The notes under the pieces are model-generated. The model searched no databases. It saw nothing but the letters and a program-made list of their open reading frames with translations, and had not been told where the DNA came from. DNA of 64,000 bases. Origin: Pseudoalteromonas sp. MMG007 (lineage in GTDB: Bacteria; Pseudomonadota; Gammaproteobacteria; Enterobacterales; Alteromonadaceae). Each line of letters begins with the position of its first letter. The first letter of the stretch is position 1. Both the position numbers and the translations under genes were made by a program. This document shows positions 9,522 to 17,988 of the stretch, in pieces. Where the stretch lies: NCBI RefSeq assembly GCF_018100985.1, contig NZ_JAGJEI010000009.1:62001-126000 (forward strand), in the 5' to 3' direction.

Positions 9522-9546
9522 ATAAGGCGCCAAATGGCGCCTTATA
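9522..9546 (-). terminator. Hairpin downstream of pepA
   Basis: ATAAGGCGCC-AAAT-GGCGCCTTAT forms a 10-bp perfect stem between pepA and holC. On the minus strand it is followed by TTATTTATTT, a loose U-rich tract. It may terminate pepA partially or protect the mRNA end. Confidence 0.55.
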
Positions 9547-9568
9547 AGTAGCTTTTTAATGAGTATGT

Positions 9569-11080
9569 TTAATCTTGAGCGGCTTCACTTATACCGGCTC
9601 TATTTAATAAATATTGAGTAAGCATAGGAACAGGGCGGCCAGTTGCGCCTTTTTTAGCGCCACTGCGCCACGCAGTACCGGCTACATCTAAATGCGCCCA
9701 GTTATACTTTTTAGTAAACTTAGATAAGAAACACGCTGCGGTAATTGTTCCTGCAGAGCGCCCACCTAAGTTTGTAAAATCGGCAAATGGGCTATCTAGT
9801 TGATCTTGATAGTCATCCCACAGTGGTAACTGCCATGCACGGTCGCCACTTTGCTCAGACGCTTTTAATAAGTCATGCGCCAGCGGGTTATGATTTGATA
9901 GTAACCCTGTAGCATGTGCGCCAAGGGCTACGATACACGCACCTGTTAGCGTAGCTACGTCAATTACTGTATCAGGGTCAAAGCGCTCAACGTATGTAAG
10001 TGCATCACATAATACTAAGCGGCCTTCAGCATCGGTATTAAGTACTTCAACAGTTTGCCCCGACATCGTTGTTAATATATCACCCGGGCGATATGCATTA
10101 GAGCTAGGCATGTTTTCACAGCCTGCTAAAACCCCAATTACGTTAATCGGTAATTGCATTTGTGCTAATGCGCGCATTGCGCCAATAACACCTGCAGCAC
10201 CGCCCATGTCGTATTTCATTTCATCCATGGCTTCGCCAGGTTTAATTGAAATACCGCCTGAGTCAAACGTTAAACCTTTACCTACTAACACAATTGGCGC
10301 TTGGTCATCGCTTGCGCCTTTGTAGTTAATAATAGACATAACAGATTCGTTATCACTACCACGGCCAACTGCTAAGTATGAGTTCATACCAAGCTCTGCC
10401 ATTTTTTCTTCACCAACAATATCAACAGTAATATTATCAAAGTTGGTTGCCAGCTCTTGGGCCTGTTCGCCTAAATACGCAGGGTTACAAATATTAGGTG
10501 GCATGTTTGCTACGTCTTTACATAGCTTACTGCCTGCTGCAATAGCTAAACCGTGCTCAATAGCGCTTTCGCCAATAGTAAGTTCGCGACGAGTAGGCAC
10601 ATTAAATACCATTTTACGAAGTGGGCGACGCGGGTCTACTTTTTTACTTTTTAGTTGGTTAAACGTATATAAACAATCTTGTGTTGTTTCTACTGCTTGA
10701 CGTACTTTCCAGTAGGTATCGCGACCTTTAACGTGTTGCTCTGTTAAAAAGCAAACCGCTTCCATCGAGCCTGTTTCGTTTAAGGTGTTAATTGTTTTAG
10801 AAATAATTTGCTTATATTGCTTATCGTCAAGCTCACGCTCTTTGCCACAACCAACAAGCAGTACGCGCTCGCTTAATACATTAGGTACATGATGTAATAA
10901 TAAAACTTGCCCTGGTTTGCCTTCTAGGTCACCACGGCGAAGTAAATTTGAGATGTAACCATCACTGATTTTATCGAGTTGTTCACCAATGGGGGATAAC
11001 CTACGTGGCTCGTAAACGCCAACTACAATACATGCACTGCGTTGTTTTTCTGGGCTACCACTTTTTACGTTAAATTCCAT
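9569..11080 (-). CDS. pepA: Leucyl aminopeptidase (M17)
   Basis: A 503-residue protein, the same length as E. coli PepA. Metal and catalytic residues are present: [20 protein letters not shown] and KYDMGGAAG supply the two lysines and two aspartates, and NTDAEGRL near residue 350 supplies the Asp-Glu-Arg set. It removes N-terminal residues from peptides in the cytoplasm. In E. coli PepA also binds DNA (Xer recombination, carAB), a role that cannot be inferred here. AGGAG lies 5 bp before the ATG. It is divergent from lptF. Confidence 0.96.
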   Translation of the reverse strand: MEFNVKSGSPEKQRSACIVVGVYEPRRLSPIGEQLDKISDGYISNLLRRGDLEGKPGQVLLLHHVPNVLSERVLLVGCGKERELDDKQYKQIISKTINTLNETGSMEAVCFLTEQHVKGRDTYWKVRQAVETTQDCLYTFNQLKSKKVDPRRPLRKMVFNVPTRRELTIGESAIEHGLAIAAGSKLCKDVANMPPNICNPAYLGEQAQELATNFDNITVDIVGEEKMAELGMNSYLAVGRGSDNESVMSIINYKGASDDQAPIVLVGKGLTFDSGGISIKPGEAMDEMKYDMGGAAGVIGAMRALAQMQLPINVIGVLAGCENMPSSNAYRPGDILTTMSGQTVEVLNTDAEGRLVLCDALTYVERFDPDTVIDVATLTGACIVALGAHATGLLSNHNPLAHDLLKASEQSGDRAWQLPLWDDYQDQLDSPFADFTNLGGRSAGTITAACFLSKFTKKYNWAHLDVAGTAWRSGAKKGATGRPVPMLTQYLLNRAGISEAAQD

Positions 11081-11388
11081 TGTTACTCCTGATTTTGAGT
11101 CATTTAAGTTATAAATTGGGGCTAAAAAATTATTTTCTAGTCTTAATTACGTAACTTGTGTAGAGATAGTTTTAATTTTAACTGACTTTACTAGACTCTT
11201 ACTGTGTAATTGAACTTTATATGCTTAAGGGCCACTAATGCAACATTATATCCTGCACTTAGGTAGGATAATTAATTTTGATGGCTTATAATAATAGCCT
11301 ATTTGCCAGTTTTAACTGGGTAAAATAGCTATTTAACTATTCAACACTCACTTTTGTAGTGAAATTCCATGTTTAACAGGGGCGAGCA
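11081..11388. other. pepA-lptF divergent intergenic region
   Basis: 308 AT-rich bases between divergent genes, which must hold both promoters. A TTATAATAA stretch at about 11286 is a possible -10 for lptF. I could not fix a convincing -35 or operator, and I see no gene here. Confidence 0.5.
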
Positions 11389-12501
11389 TTGCTTATTTTC
11401 CGTTATTTGACCGCTGAGGTTTTAAAATCGCAGGTCGCCGTATTCTTAACTTTGATGACCATTTTTGTGTCGCAAAAGTTTGTTGGCATTTTAGGTGACG
11501 CATCTGAGGGAAGCATTCCGGCTAAGCTAGTGCTCTCTATGATTGCACTCAAACTTCCACAATTAGCTTCGCTTATTTTACCGCTAAGTATATTTTTGGG
11601 CATTATTTTAGCCTACAGCCGAATTTACGCCGATAGCGAAATGACCGTTCTTAAAGCGTGTGGTGTGAGTGAATGGTACGTTGTACGAGTAACCCTAATT
11701 TCAAGTGTTGGTTTAGCCTTACTTGCCGCGGCATTAACAATGTATGTTGCACCGTGGGCGAGCGAGCAAGAGTACCAATTAAAAGAACAAGCTAAAGCCG
11801 ACGCCGGGTTATCGGCGCTTAGAGCTGGGCGTTTTCAAGAAACCGGTAACGAAAAAGCCGTTGTGTTTATTCATAATATTGAAAAGGGCGGCAAAGAGTT
11901 AAATAAAGTATTTGTAGCACAACTGCCTGACAGCGAAAAAGACAACCTAGCGCGCTTAGTATACGCCGAGCAAGGTGTCGTTATAGAGTCAATTAGTGGC
12001 GAGCAACAACTTGTGCTTACAGATGGTAAACGCTACGAAACCGATGGTAAAACACCTGCACTTAATTTAACCGAATTTGACGGCTACAGTGTGCAAATTC
12101 GTGAACAAGAAATAGAGCACCAACGCCGTAAATTAGAAGCCGTACCCACTAATCAATTACTGGCTTTAAACACCTCTGAGTCTATTGCTCAGTGGCAATG
12201 GCGTATTGCTATACCGCTTTCTATTCCATTACTTACTTTACTGGCTGTGCCATTGAGTGTGGTTAATCCTCGCCAAGGTAAATTTGCAAAATTAGTACCT
12301 GCAATTAGCTTATATTTAGGGTATTTCATTTTACTTAATGCTGCTAAATTTGCCGTAGAAGATGGTAAAATCCCACCTTCTATAGGTCTTTGGTGGATAC
12401 ATTTAAGTGCACTCTTTATTGGTAGTTTACTAATTATTAAAGGACGCCCGTTAGGTGTTTGGCTTAAAGCTGTTATTACTAAAAGGGAGTTAAGCGCATG
12501 A
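11389..12501 (+). CDS. lptF: Lipopolysaccharide export permease LptF
   Basis: A 370-residue inner-membrane permease. Translation most likely starts at TTG (11389), because AGGGGCGAG precedes it and the next codons give LIFRYLTAEVLKS, the conserved LptF N-terminus. There are three TM helices at the start, a periplasmic beta-jellyroll domain (about 125-260) and three TM helices at the end, including LSIPLLTLLAVPLSVVNPRQ. With LptG it forms the membrane part of the LptB2FG ABC complex that extracts LPS for transport to the outer membrane. Its stop overlaps the lptG start by 4 bp (ATGA), so the two are translationally coupled. Confidence 0.96.
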   Translation: MLIFRYLTAEVLKSQVAVFLTLMTIFVSQKFVGILGDASEGSIPAKLVLSMIALKLPQLASLILPLSIFLGIILAYSRIYADSEMTVLKACGVSEWYVVRVTLISSVGLALLAAALTMYVAPWASEQEYQLKEQAKADAGLSALRAGRFQETGNEKAVVFIHNIEKGGKELNKVFVAQLPDSEKDNLARLVYAEQGVVIESISGEQQLVLTDGKRYETDGKTPALNLTEFDGYSVQIREQEIEHQRRKLEAVPTNQLLALNTSESIAQWQWRIAIPLSIPLLTLLAVPLSVVNPRQGKFAKLVPAISLYLGYFILLNAAKFAVEDGKIPPSIGLWWIHLSALFIGSLLIIKGRPLGVWLKAVITKRELSA

Positions 12502-13565
12502 TGAAAACTCTTGATTGGTATTTAGGGCGAAGCATATTACAAACTACAGGTTTTGCATTGCTCGTGCTGGTAGGTATTAGTACGTTAATTAAGTTTATCG
12601 ATCAGCTAAAATCGGTAGGACGCGGTAGTTACGACTTGATGACTGCACTGCTTTACACGTTGTACACTATCCCCGGTGATTTGGTTATATTTTTCCCTAT
12701 GGCTGCGCTGATAGGCGGCTTGACTGGGTTAGGCGCACTAGCCTCAAATAGTGAGCTGGTAGTTATGCAAGCAGCGGGTATGTCGCGCTTACAAATTATT
12801 GGCTCAGTAATGAAAACTGCAGTATTTATGGCTGTATGCATGATGGCTTTAGGCGAGTGGGGCGCGCCAGAGGCGCAGTTGCATGCCAAAGAAATGCGTA
12901 ACCAGGCAATACACGGGGGCGATGTATTTAATGCTCAAAAAGGTGTATGGGCAAAAGATGGTAACAACTTTATTAATATTGAAGATGTAGACCAAAACGG
13001 AAAGTTAAACGGTTTGCATATGTACCACTTTGATAAATCATTAGATTTAACGCAAATAACAAAAGCTCGAGAGGCCGTAAGCCGTAATGAGGGTTGGCTT
13101 TTACGTGATGTAAATAAAGTACATATTACGGATGAGAAAATCAGCAGTGAACAAATAGAAGAAGAGTTTTATCCGTCGCAATTAACTGCTGAAAAGTTAG
13201 GCGTGGTTTCGGTAAAACCTGAGTCGCTTTCGTTCACAGGCCTCTGGTCATATCTTGGCTACTTAAAGCAGAACGAGCAAGACACAAGTACTTACGAGTT
13301 AGCGTTATGGCGAAAAATAATGCAGCCAGTATCTGTGGCAGTTATGCTGCTGGTGGCGCTGTCGTTTATATTTGGCCCGCTGCGCACGGTAACAATGGGC
13401 GCACGTATTATTATGGGTGTGGTGACAGGTATTGTATTTCATCTAACGAATGAAATATTTGGCCCTGTGGTTATGGTTTACCAAATACCAGCAATTATTG
13501 GCGCAGTGCTACCGAGTGTTATATTTATAAGTTTTGCTACATATCTTATGAATAAGCGGGTGTAG
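12498..13565 (+). CDS. lptG: Lipopolysaccharide export permease LptG
   Basis: A 355-residue partner of LptF with the same layout of 3 TM helices, periplasmic domain and 3 TM helices. It opens MKTLDWYLGRSIL and carries PGDLVIFFPMAALIGGL, then ALASNSELVVMQAAGMS, the coupling region that contacts the LptB ATPase. The C-terminal part has LALWRKIMQPVSVAVMLLVALSF-type helices. A second ATG at 12501 is equally possible. The gene ends 20 bp before a strong hairpin terminator, so lptFG is a two-gene operon. Confidence 0.96.
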   Translation: MMKTLDWYLGRSILQTTGFALLVLVGISTLIKFIDQLKSVGRGSYDLMTALLYTLYTIPGDLVIFFPMAALIGGLTGLGALASNSELVVMQAAGMSRLQIIGSVMKTAVFMAVCMMALGEWGAPEAQLHAKEMRNQAIHGGDVFNAQKGVWAKDGNNFINIEDVDQNGKLNGLHMYHFDKSLDLTQITKAREAVSRNEGWLLRDVNKVHITDEKISSEQIEEEFYPSQLTAEKLGVVSVKPESLSFTGLWSYLGYLKQNEQDTSTYELALWRKIMQPVSVAVMLLVALSFIFGPLRTVTMGARIIMGVVTGIVFHLTNEIFGPVVMVYQIPAIIGAVLPSVIFISFATYLMNKRV

Positions 13566-13582
13566 TATTATTGCTAGGCATT

Positions 13583-13619
13583 AAAAAAGGGTGACCAATT
13601 GAAATGGTCACCCTTTTTG
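13583..13619. terminator. Bidirectional terminator after lptG
   Basis: GGGTGACCA pairs perfectly with TGGTCACCC across a 7-nt loop, with AAAAAA before and TTTTT after. It sits between convergent lptG and the RDD gene. Confidence 0.92.
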
Positions 13620-13653
13620 TTTTTAAGCCTTTACTACATTGACTAAGTTAGTA

Positions 13654-14154
13654 TTAATCAAGCTCGCGATAAATGCGTTTATTTTCTTCTTTTGTAAGTG
13701 CAATCACTTCAGTTTTAGATACATAATCTTGCAGTGCTTTTTTGTTTTTAAAATCAACTAATACCAGAAAATTGCCTAAACCAAGCAATGCACTAACGCT
13801 GCGAATAAAAGATTGCGGCCAACTAATTAAATTGCCCTCTAAGGTTTGCACCTTCAAGCGCCATGCGCGCATACCAATGGTTTGACCGCTTTTAGTCCAA
13901 AAGTAGCCAAAAAATACTAATGCAACAATAACCAAAAGGGCGCTTCGTATACTTGATAGCAACAGCGAGTCCTGAATAAGTGCCGATACATCCTCAGCGC
14001 CATTTAAACTAATAACATCAAGGCTAATAAGCCCTTGTACAGCAAATAAATAAAGTACAACGGTTAACATGGCAAACGCAATTATGGCTAACGTATCATA
14101 AACTAAAGACGCAAAACGGCGCCAAAAACCAGCGCGTGGAAACTCACCAGACAT
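13654..14154 (-). CDS. RDD family membrane protein
   Basis: A 166-residue protein. The RDD signature starts at AGFWRRFASLVYDTLAI, with the Arg of helix 1 and the Asp that name the family. Helices follow at about residues 20-42 and 64-84, and then TKSGQTIGMRAWRLKVQ, the conserved GQTxGM/K motif. Near the C-terminus is SVSALLGLGNFLVLVDF with a charged tail. Some RDD proteins act as cation/H+ antiporters, but most are uncharacterised, so I assign no function. It shares a bidirectional terminator with lptG. Confidence 0.85.
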   Translation of the reverse strand: MSGEFPRAGFWRRFASLVYDTLAIIAFAMLTVVLYLFAVQGLISLDVISLNGAEDVSALIQDSLLLSSIRSALLVIVALVFFGYFWTKSGQTIGMRAWRLKVQTLEGNLISWPQSFIRSVSALLGLGNFLVLVDFKNKKALQDYVSKTEVIALTKEENKRIYRELD

Positions 14155-14315
14155 AAATATACTCTCACTGTTAATGTGCGCGCTAGTTTAGCAAAAAAGC
14201 TTACAAATACTAAGCGCTATAGTTTAGCGATACTATTTAACCTAACAATCACTTTTGAAAATGTTAATAGGTGGCTAAATGTTAAGCGGTTGATCATGCT
14301 AATGTCATAAAGTGC

Positions 14316-14343
14316 TTGCTGCTACCCCTATTGTTTGTATAAT
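14316..14343 (+). promoter_or_regulatory. Sigma-70 promoter of tRNA-Leu
   Basis: TTGCTG (14316-14321) and TATAAT (14338-14343) are separated by 16 bp, about 94 bp before the mature tRNA 5' end. The -10 box is a perfect consensus. A stable-RNA promoter fits the position. Confidence 0.6.
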
Positions 14344-14436
14344 GCTTTGCATAGAGACGAAGGCACATAAATAATCCTTAGCTCTAAAGTGGTTTTTCTT
14401 TATCTTCTCTTGTTTAGAAGGTTAAAGAAAAATGAT

Positions 14437-14521
14437 GCCAGCGTGATGAAATTGGTAGACATGGGGGATTCAAAATCCCCTTCCGAAAGGAGTGGCGGTT
14501 CGAGTCCGCCCGCTGGTACCA
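14437..14521 (+). tRNA. tRNA-Leu (anticodon CAA)
   Basis: An 85-nt class II tRNA with CCA encoded. The acceptor GCCAGCG pairs with CGCTGGT before A and CCA. The anticodon arm is GGGGA-TTCAAAA-TCCCC (anticodon CAA). The long variable arm TTCCGAAAGGAG is typical of Leu, and the T-arm is GGCGG-TTCGAGT-CCGCC. It is followed by a terminator and then by tandem repeats that seem to contain a copy of its own 3' end. Confidence 0.95.
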
Positions 14522-14529
14522 CTTTTTAT

Positions 14530-14559
14530 AACCCTAACCAGATTGGTTGGGGTTTTTTT
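14530..14559 (+). terminator. Rho-independent terminator after tRNA-Leu
   Basis: AACCCTAACCA pairs with TGGTTGGGGTT (one T-G pair) over a GAT loop and is followed by a run of T. It ends 9 bp after the tRNA and separates it from the downstream repeats. Confidence 0.85.
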
Positions 14560-14565
14560 ATGCCT

Positions 14566-15000
14566 AAAATTTGAGTGGGGTGGACTCGAGCGCCACTCAA
14601 GTGGCGCTAATATCAGTTATAGTCCGCCTGCTGGGTGAGAGTGAACCGAAACGAAGTTTCGCAGTTACTCGAAGTGAGTTCATGGATGAACGATGGATAC
14701 TGCTTCAGGGATGAATTAAGTATTCGTAATAAAATTTATGAAGGCTTACTCGAGCCCACTGAAGTGGCGCTAATATCAGTTACAGCCCACCTGCTGGGTG
14801 AGAGTGAACCGAAACGAAGTTTCGCAGTTACTCGAAGTGAGTTCATGGATGAACGATGGATACTGCTTCAGGGATGAATTAAGTATTCGTAATAAAATTT
14901 GTGGGGCGGACTCGAGCACCACTGAAGTGGCGCTAATATTAGCTATAGTTTACCTGCTGGGTGAGAGTGAACCGAAACGAAATATCATAGTTGCTTAAAC
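14566..15000 (+). repeat. 163-bp tandem repeats downstream of tRNA-Leu (2.6 units)
   Basis: Units start at 14566, 14731 and 14894, each with AAAATTT. The CTGCTGGGTGAGAG landmark recurs at 14628, 14791 and 14954, exactly 163 bp apart. Units 1 and 2 are nearly identical from that landmark to GTATTCGTAAT; unit 3 is partial and diverges after 14980. Each unit has several small hairpins (AGCGCCACT-CA-AGTGGCGCT in unit 1, CGAAAC-GAA-GTTTCG, GTTCAT-GG-ATGAAC). Unit 1 contains AGTCCGCCTGCTGG, close to the tRNA-Leu 3' segment AGTCCGCCCGCTGG. Open frames of 80 and 66 codons arise from the repeat, but they shift frame between units and are not taken as genes. Confidence 0.88.
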
Positions 15001-15003
15001 CTA

Positions 15004-16287
15004 CTATATTGGCAGTAAAATTGTAGCTACAGCGCCTTTGATGTCACCTCTATTTACTAAACTCAAACTGCCATTGTGTTGCTCAATTACGTTACGACAA
15101 AAGCTGAGACCAATGCCCTGGCCTTGTTGTTTAGTGGTGTAAAACGGCACAAATATATTATCCGGGTTTGCAAGGCCATGTCCGTTGTCAGAAATAGTAA
15201 TGCAGTTCACCGTGTTTTGAGTGTCAATTTTCAATGCTATTTTAACTGGGCAGGAACTGGCTTCTATGGCATTTTTTATCAGGTTAATAATTACTTGATG
15301 TAAAAATGTACGATCGGCATTAAAAGTTGGGCAGTTAATGCTACGAGTAAACTCAACATCAGGGTAAATAGCGCATACTTGATTAAAAAAAGCCTGACTG
15401 TCTATCGTAACAATGTTGAGTGAAAGGGCTTTATTTATATCACCGTAGCGGGTTACAAACTCATTTAGGTGATTACAACGCTCACTTATTACGTTTAACG
15501 CTTGTGCCTGACGTGGCTCGGTAAGTTTTACCGCGAGGTTTTCGGCCATACCAATTACCGGAGTAAGCGAATTACGAATTTCGTGGCCGAGTACGCGAAT
15601 TATTTGCTGCCATGCTTGTAGTTGGTTTTCGCGAAGAGCAGAGGTGATATTAATCATTACAATAAGTTGATGGCAACTGCCTTGCTCTATAAATTCACTG
15701 TGGCGTATCTGCCATTGCTGCGCAGTAATCGCATCGCTGAGTTGCCAATGAGCATCATGCTTTATAAGCCCTAATGCCTCTGCGCTTGAGTAGCGCAGAG
15801 TTTGCCATGGTGTATTTTTAAATTCGCTATATGCGTTGTTGGCATAGCTCAGCTTATTGCTTTGATCGAGCACCATTATTGGTACATTAAAGTGCTCAAT
15901 TAGCTGATATACCAAAAATACATGCTGATCATAACGTGATTTCTTTTTAAATAATTCTTCACTTAAAGTAATTAAGCTTTGCTGCAATCGGTTGATGCTT
16001 CCGCCTTGGTAGCTCGGTTTAACGAGTTGGCTGTAGTCCTCATTCAAAATAGCATCTAGGTGGGCATGGTTACGATTAAAGCTACTTATAACTTTGTTAT
16101 AAGTACTCATAAACAACTTAAAATAAATAACTAAAAATAGCACTGCAATTGTGACTGAACTTGCTGTCGACAAGGTAAAGTATTGGCTAATAAAATAGCA
16201 ACCAATTGCAGATAAACAACCGCTTAGTGCAGCAAAGCTTATTAAACTACGCTCTAATGAAGAGCTAAAAAGCCAGCGTGCTTTCAT
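15004..16287 (-). CDS. Sensor histidine kinase (NtrB/NtrY-like)
   Basis: A 427-residue protein. Two TM helices lie in the first 60 residues, with almost no periplasmic loop, then a PAS-like region (about 120-200). The H-box is VLGHEIRNSLTPVIG near residue 232. The N-box is INLIKNAIEAS, then ISDNGHG and GQGIGLSFCRNVIEQHNG, a complete HATPase. It autophosphorylates and passes phosphate to the response regulator whose gene precedes it and overlaps it by 4 bp. The short loop suggests it senses within the membrane or in the cytoplasm. The pair is divergent from an ABC export operon and probably controls it. Confidence 0.9.
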   Translation of the reverse strand: MKARWLFSSSLERSLISFAALSGCLSAIGCYFISQYFTLSTASSVTIAVLFLVIYFKLFMSTYNKVISSFNRNHAHLDAILNEDYSQLVKPSYQGGSINRLQQSLITLSEELFKKKSRYDQHVFLVYQLIEHFNVPIMVLDQSNKLSYANNAYSEFKNTPWQTLRYSSAEALGLIKHDAHWQLSDAITAQQWQIRHSEFIEQGSCHQLIVMINITSALRENQLQAWQQIIRVLGHEIRNSLTPVIGMAENLAVKLTEPRQAQALNVISERCNHLNEFVTRYGDINKALSLNIVTIDSQAFFNQVCAIYPDVEFTRSINCPTFNADRTFLHQVIINLIKNAIEASSCPVKIALKIDTQNTVNCITISDNGHGLANPDNIFVPFYTTKQQGQGIGLSFCRNVIEQHNGSLSLVNRGDIKGAVATILLPI

Positions 16288-17633
16288 ACCGTAATGCCGT
16301 ACTTTTCAAGACGACGGTACATAGATGATTTACCCAGACCTAATAACTTCGCAGCGTTAGGAATGTGGCCTTGAGTTTGTTTTAGTGCTAAATCAATGAG
16401 CTGTCGTTCAGCACTTTCTAGGGTCATTAATGGTAGCGTATTATTAGCTTGGTTATTATTTAGGTTAAGGTGACTTGCACTTAAGGTATCTGTTGTTGCT
16501 AATAAAACTGCGCGTTCAATAACGTGGCTTAACTCGCGTACGTTGCCTGGCCAAGAGTAGTGTAATAATGCAAGTTTGGCACAATCAGTAAGCTTTATTA
16601 AATTATGGTTATACTTTTTGGCGTGATGACTTATAAAGTGCTCACATAGCGGGATTATATCCTCTACACGTTCTCGCAATGGCGGAATAACAAATTCAAG
16701 CGTATTTAATCGATAATATAAATCTTCTCTAAATGCGCTACTAGCGATGAGTTTACTAAAATCCCCATTGGTAGCACTTATCAGCCTAACATTAGCTTTT
16801 TTAGTGTAACTTGCACCCACCATTTCATATTCTTGATTTTCAAGCACTCGCAGTAATTTAGCTTGTTGAGGGAGCGGAATATTTGCAATTTCATCTAGAA
16901 ATAAACTACCATTCTCAGCTAGTTCAAAGCGACCAATACGTTCACTTTTAGCATCTGTAAACGCCCCTTTTTTATGCCCAAACATTTCACTTTCAAATAA
17001 CGACTCTACAATTGCGCCCATATTTACTGCAATAAAAGGCTGAGTTTTACGAGCTGATTGTTGATGTATCCATTGGGCTAACTGACTTTTACCTGTGCCA
17101 TTTTCTCCGGTTAGTAATATATTAGCATCAGTTTTGGCTACTTTTTCTAGTTGCTCAATCAGTTGTTGCATTGTTGTTGAGTTATAAATAAAAGGCTGCG
17201 AGGGATGATCGTTTAATTGCTGCTGTAACTTTTTATTTTTCTTAGTGAGATCATTAAGTGTTAGCTGTTGCTGAAGTAACTTTAATAGCCGCTGATTTTG
17301 CCAAGGTTTTTCAATAAAGTCGCATGCCCCTTGTTGCATTGCACGTACAGCTAAGTCAACGCTTGACCAGGCAGTCATTGCTATAACAGGAATCGCTAAT
17401 TGTTTTTTTTGTACATACTGCAAAAAAGCCATTCCTTCATTACCAGACGTTGTATCGCGCGAGAAATTCATATCGAGCAAAATTAGATTCACAGCCTGGT
17501 CTGTTTCAAGCAATGCTTGTGCCTCAAAAGGATCGCTGCATTCAAGCACCAGATAACCACTATCTTCTAAAATAAATCGCGCGCTTAGACGAATTTCGGG
17601 GCTATCTTCGATGATCAAAATAGTGGCAGGCAT
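16284..17633 (-). CDS. NtrC-family sigma-54 response regulator (GAFTDA variant)
   Basis: A 449-residue regulator with a receiver (phospho-Asp in LILLDMNF near residue 54), AAA+ domain (Walker A GENGTGKS near 175, Walker B LFLDEIAN near 242) and a C-terminal Fis-type HTH (AAKLLGLGKSSMYRRLEKYG). The sigma-54 contact loop reads GAFTDA instead of the common GAFTGA. Phosphorylation should drive oligomerisation and open-complex formation at sigma-54 promoters. A matching -24/-12 promoter and two inverted upstream sites lie in the divergent intergenic region, so the ABC operon at 17989 is the probable target. First gene of the regulator-kinase pair. Confidence 0.92.
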   Translation of the reverse strand: MPATILIIEDSPEIRLSARFILEDSGYLVLECSDPFEAQALLETDQAVNLILLDMNFSRDTTSGNEGMAFLQYVQKKQLAIPVIAMTAWSSVDLAVRAMQQGACDFIEKPWQNQRLLKLLQQQLTLNDLTKKNKKLQQQLNDHPSQPFIYNSTTMQQLIEQLEKVAKTDANILLTGENGTGKSQLAQWIHQQSARKTQPFIAVNMGAIVESLFESEMFGHKKGAFTDAKSERIGRFELAENGSLFLDEIANIPLPQQAKLLRVLENQEYEMVGASYTKKANVRLISATNGDFSKLIASSAFREDLYYRLNTLEFVIPPLRERVEDIIPLCEHFISHHAKKYNHNLIKLTDCAKLALLHYSWPGNVRELSHVIERAVLLATTDTLSASHLNLNNNQANNTLPLMTLESAERQLIDLALKQTQGHIPNAAKLLGLGKSSMYRRLEKYGITV

Positions 17634-17754
17634 AAACTTCCAAGTAAAAGGGATAAGCTAAATTATTGTAGCGTAAAGCGATTTCTATGCCAGTGATTTT
17701 ATCTGTTGAATTTCAAGATGTTAATAACTAAATAGGGCTAAATACTCATGCATT

Positions 17755-17791
17755 AGTCCGAAATCGGACTGTGTTGGTTCGATTTCGGCAC
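17755..17791. promoter_or_regulatory. Paired enhancer-like site for the divergent regulator
   Basis: AGTCCGAAATCGGACT (17755-17770) and GGTTCGATTTCGGCAC (17776-17791) are inverted versions of the same CCGAAATCGrAC core, with centres 21 bp apart, about two helical turns. They lie about 166 bp upstream of the sigma-54 promoter and about 120-160 bp upstream of the regulator gene. This spacing is typical of NtrC-type activator sites. Confidence 0.7.
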
Positions 17792-17936
17792 TGCCAAAGA
17801 GGTTAATAAAAGTATAACTTTGAAAATTAGGGCTATGAGTTTCAAATTGGTACTGAGGAGTCCGTTATTGCTGCTATTTGCTAAGTAAAGTAAGTAATAT
17901 TGTCGTTAATCTCATGTATTTATTTAGTTTTTAATG

Positions 17937-17956
17937 TTGGCACGTGTTTCGCTATA
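17937..17956 (+). promoter_or_regulatory. Sigma-54 (-24/-12) promoter of ABC export operon
   Basis: TTGGCACGTGTTTCGCTA keeps the invariant GG (17939-17940) and GC (17951-17952) exactly 10 bp apart and matches the TGGCACG half perfectly. It lies 36 bp before the membrane-fusion gene. Confidence 0.85.
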
Positions 17957-17988
17957 CCTTACATATACAAAGCATTAAGCAGTGAAAT

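Noticed and set aside
14389..14574. 61-codon frame across the tRNA-Leu gene
   Set aside because: It runs through the mature tRNA and its terminator, so it is a chance frame.
14635..14998. 80- and 66-codon frames in the tandem repeats as genes
   Set aside because: They arise from the same repeat and change frame between units; kept only as a finding.
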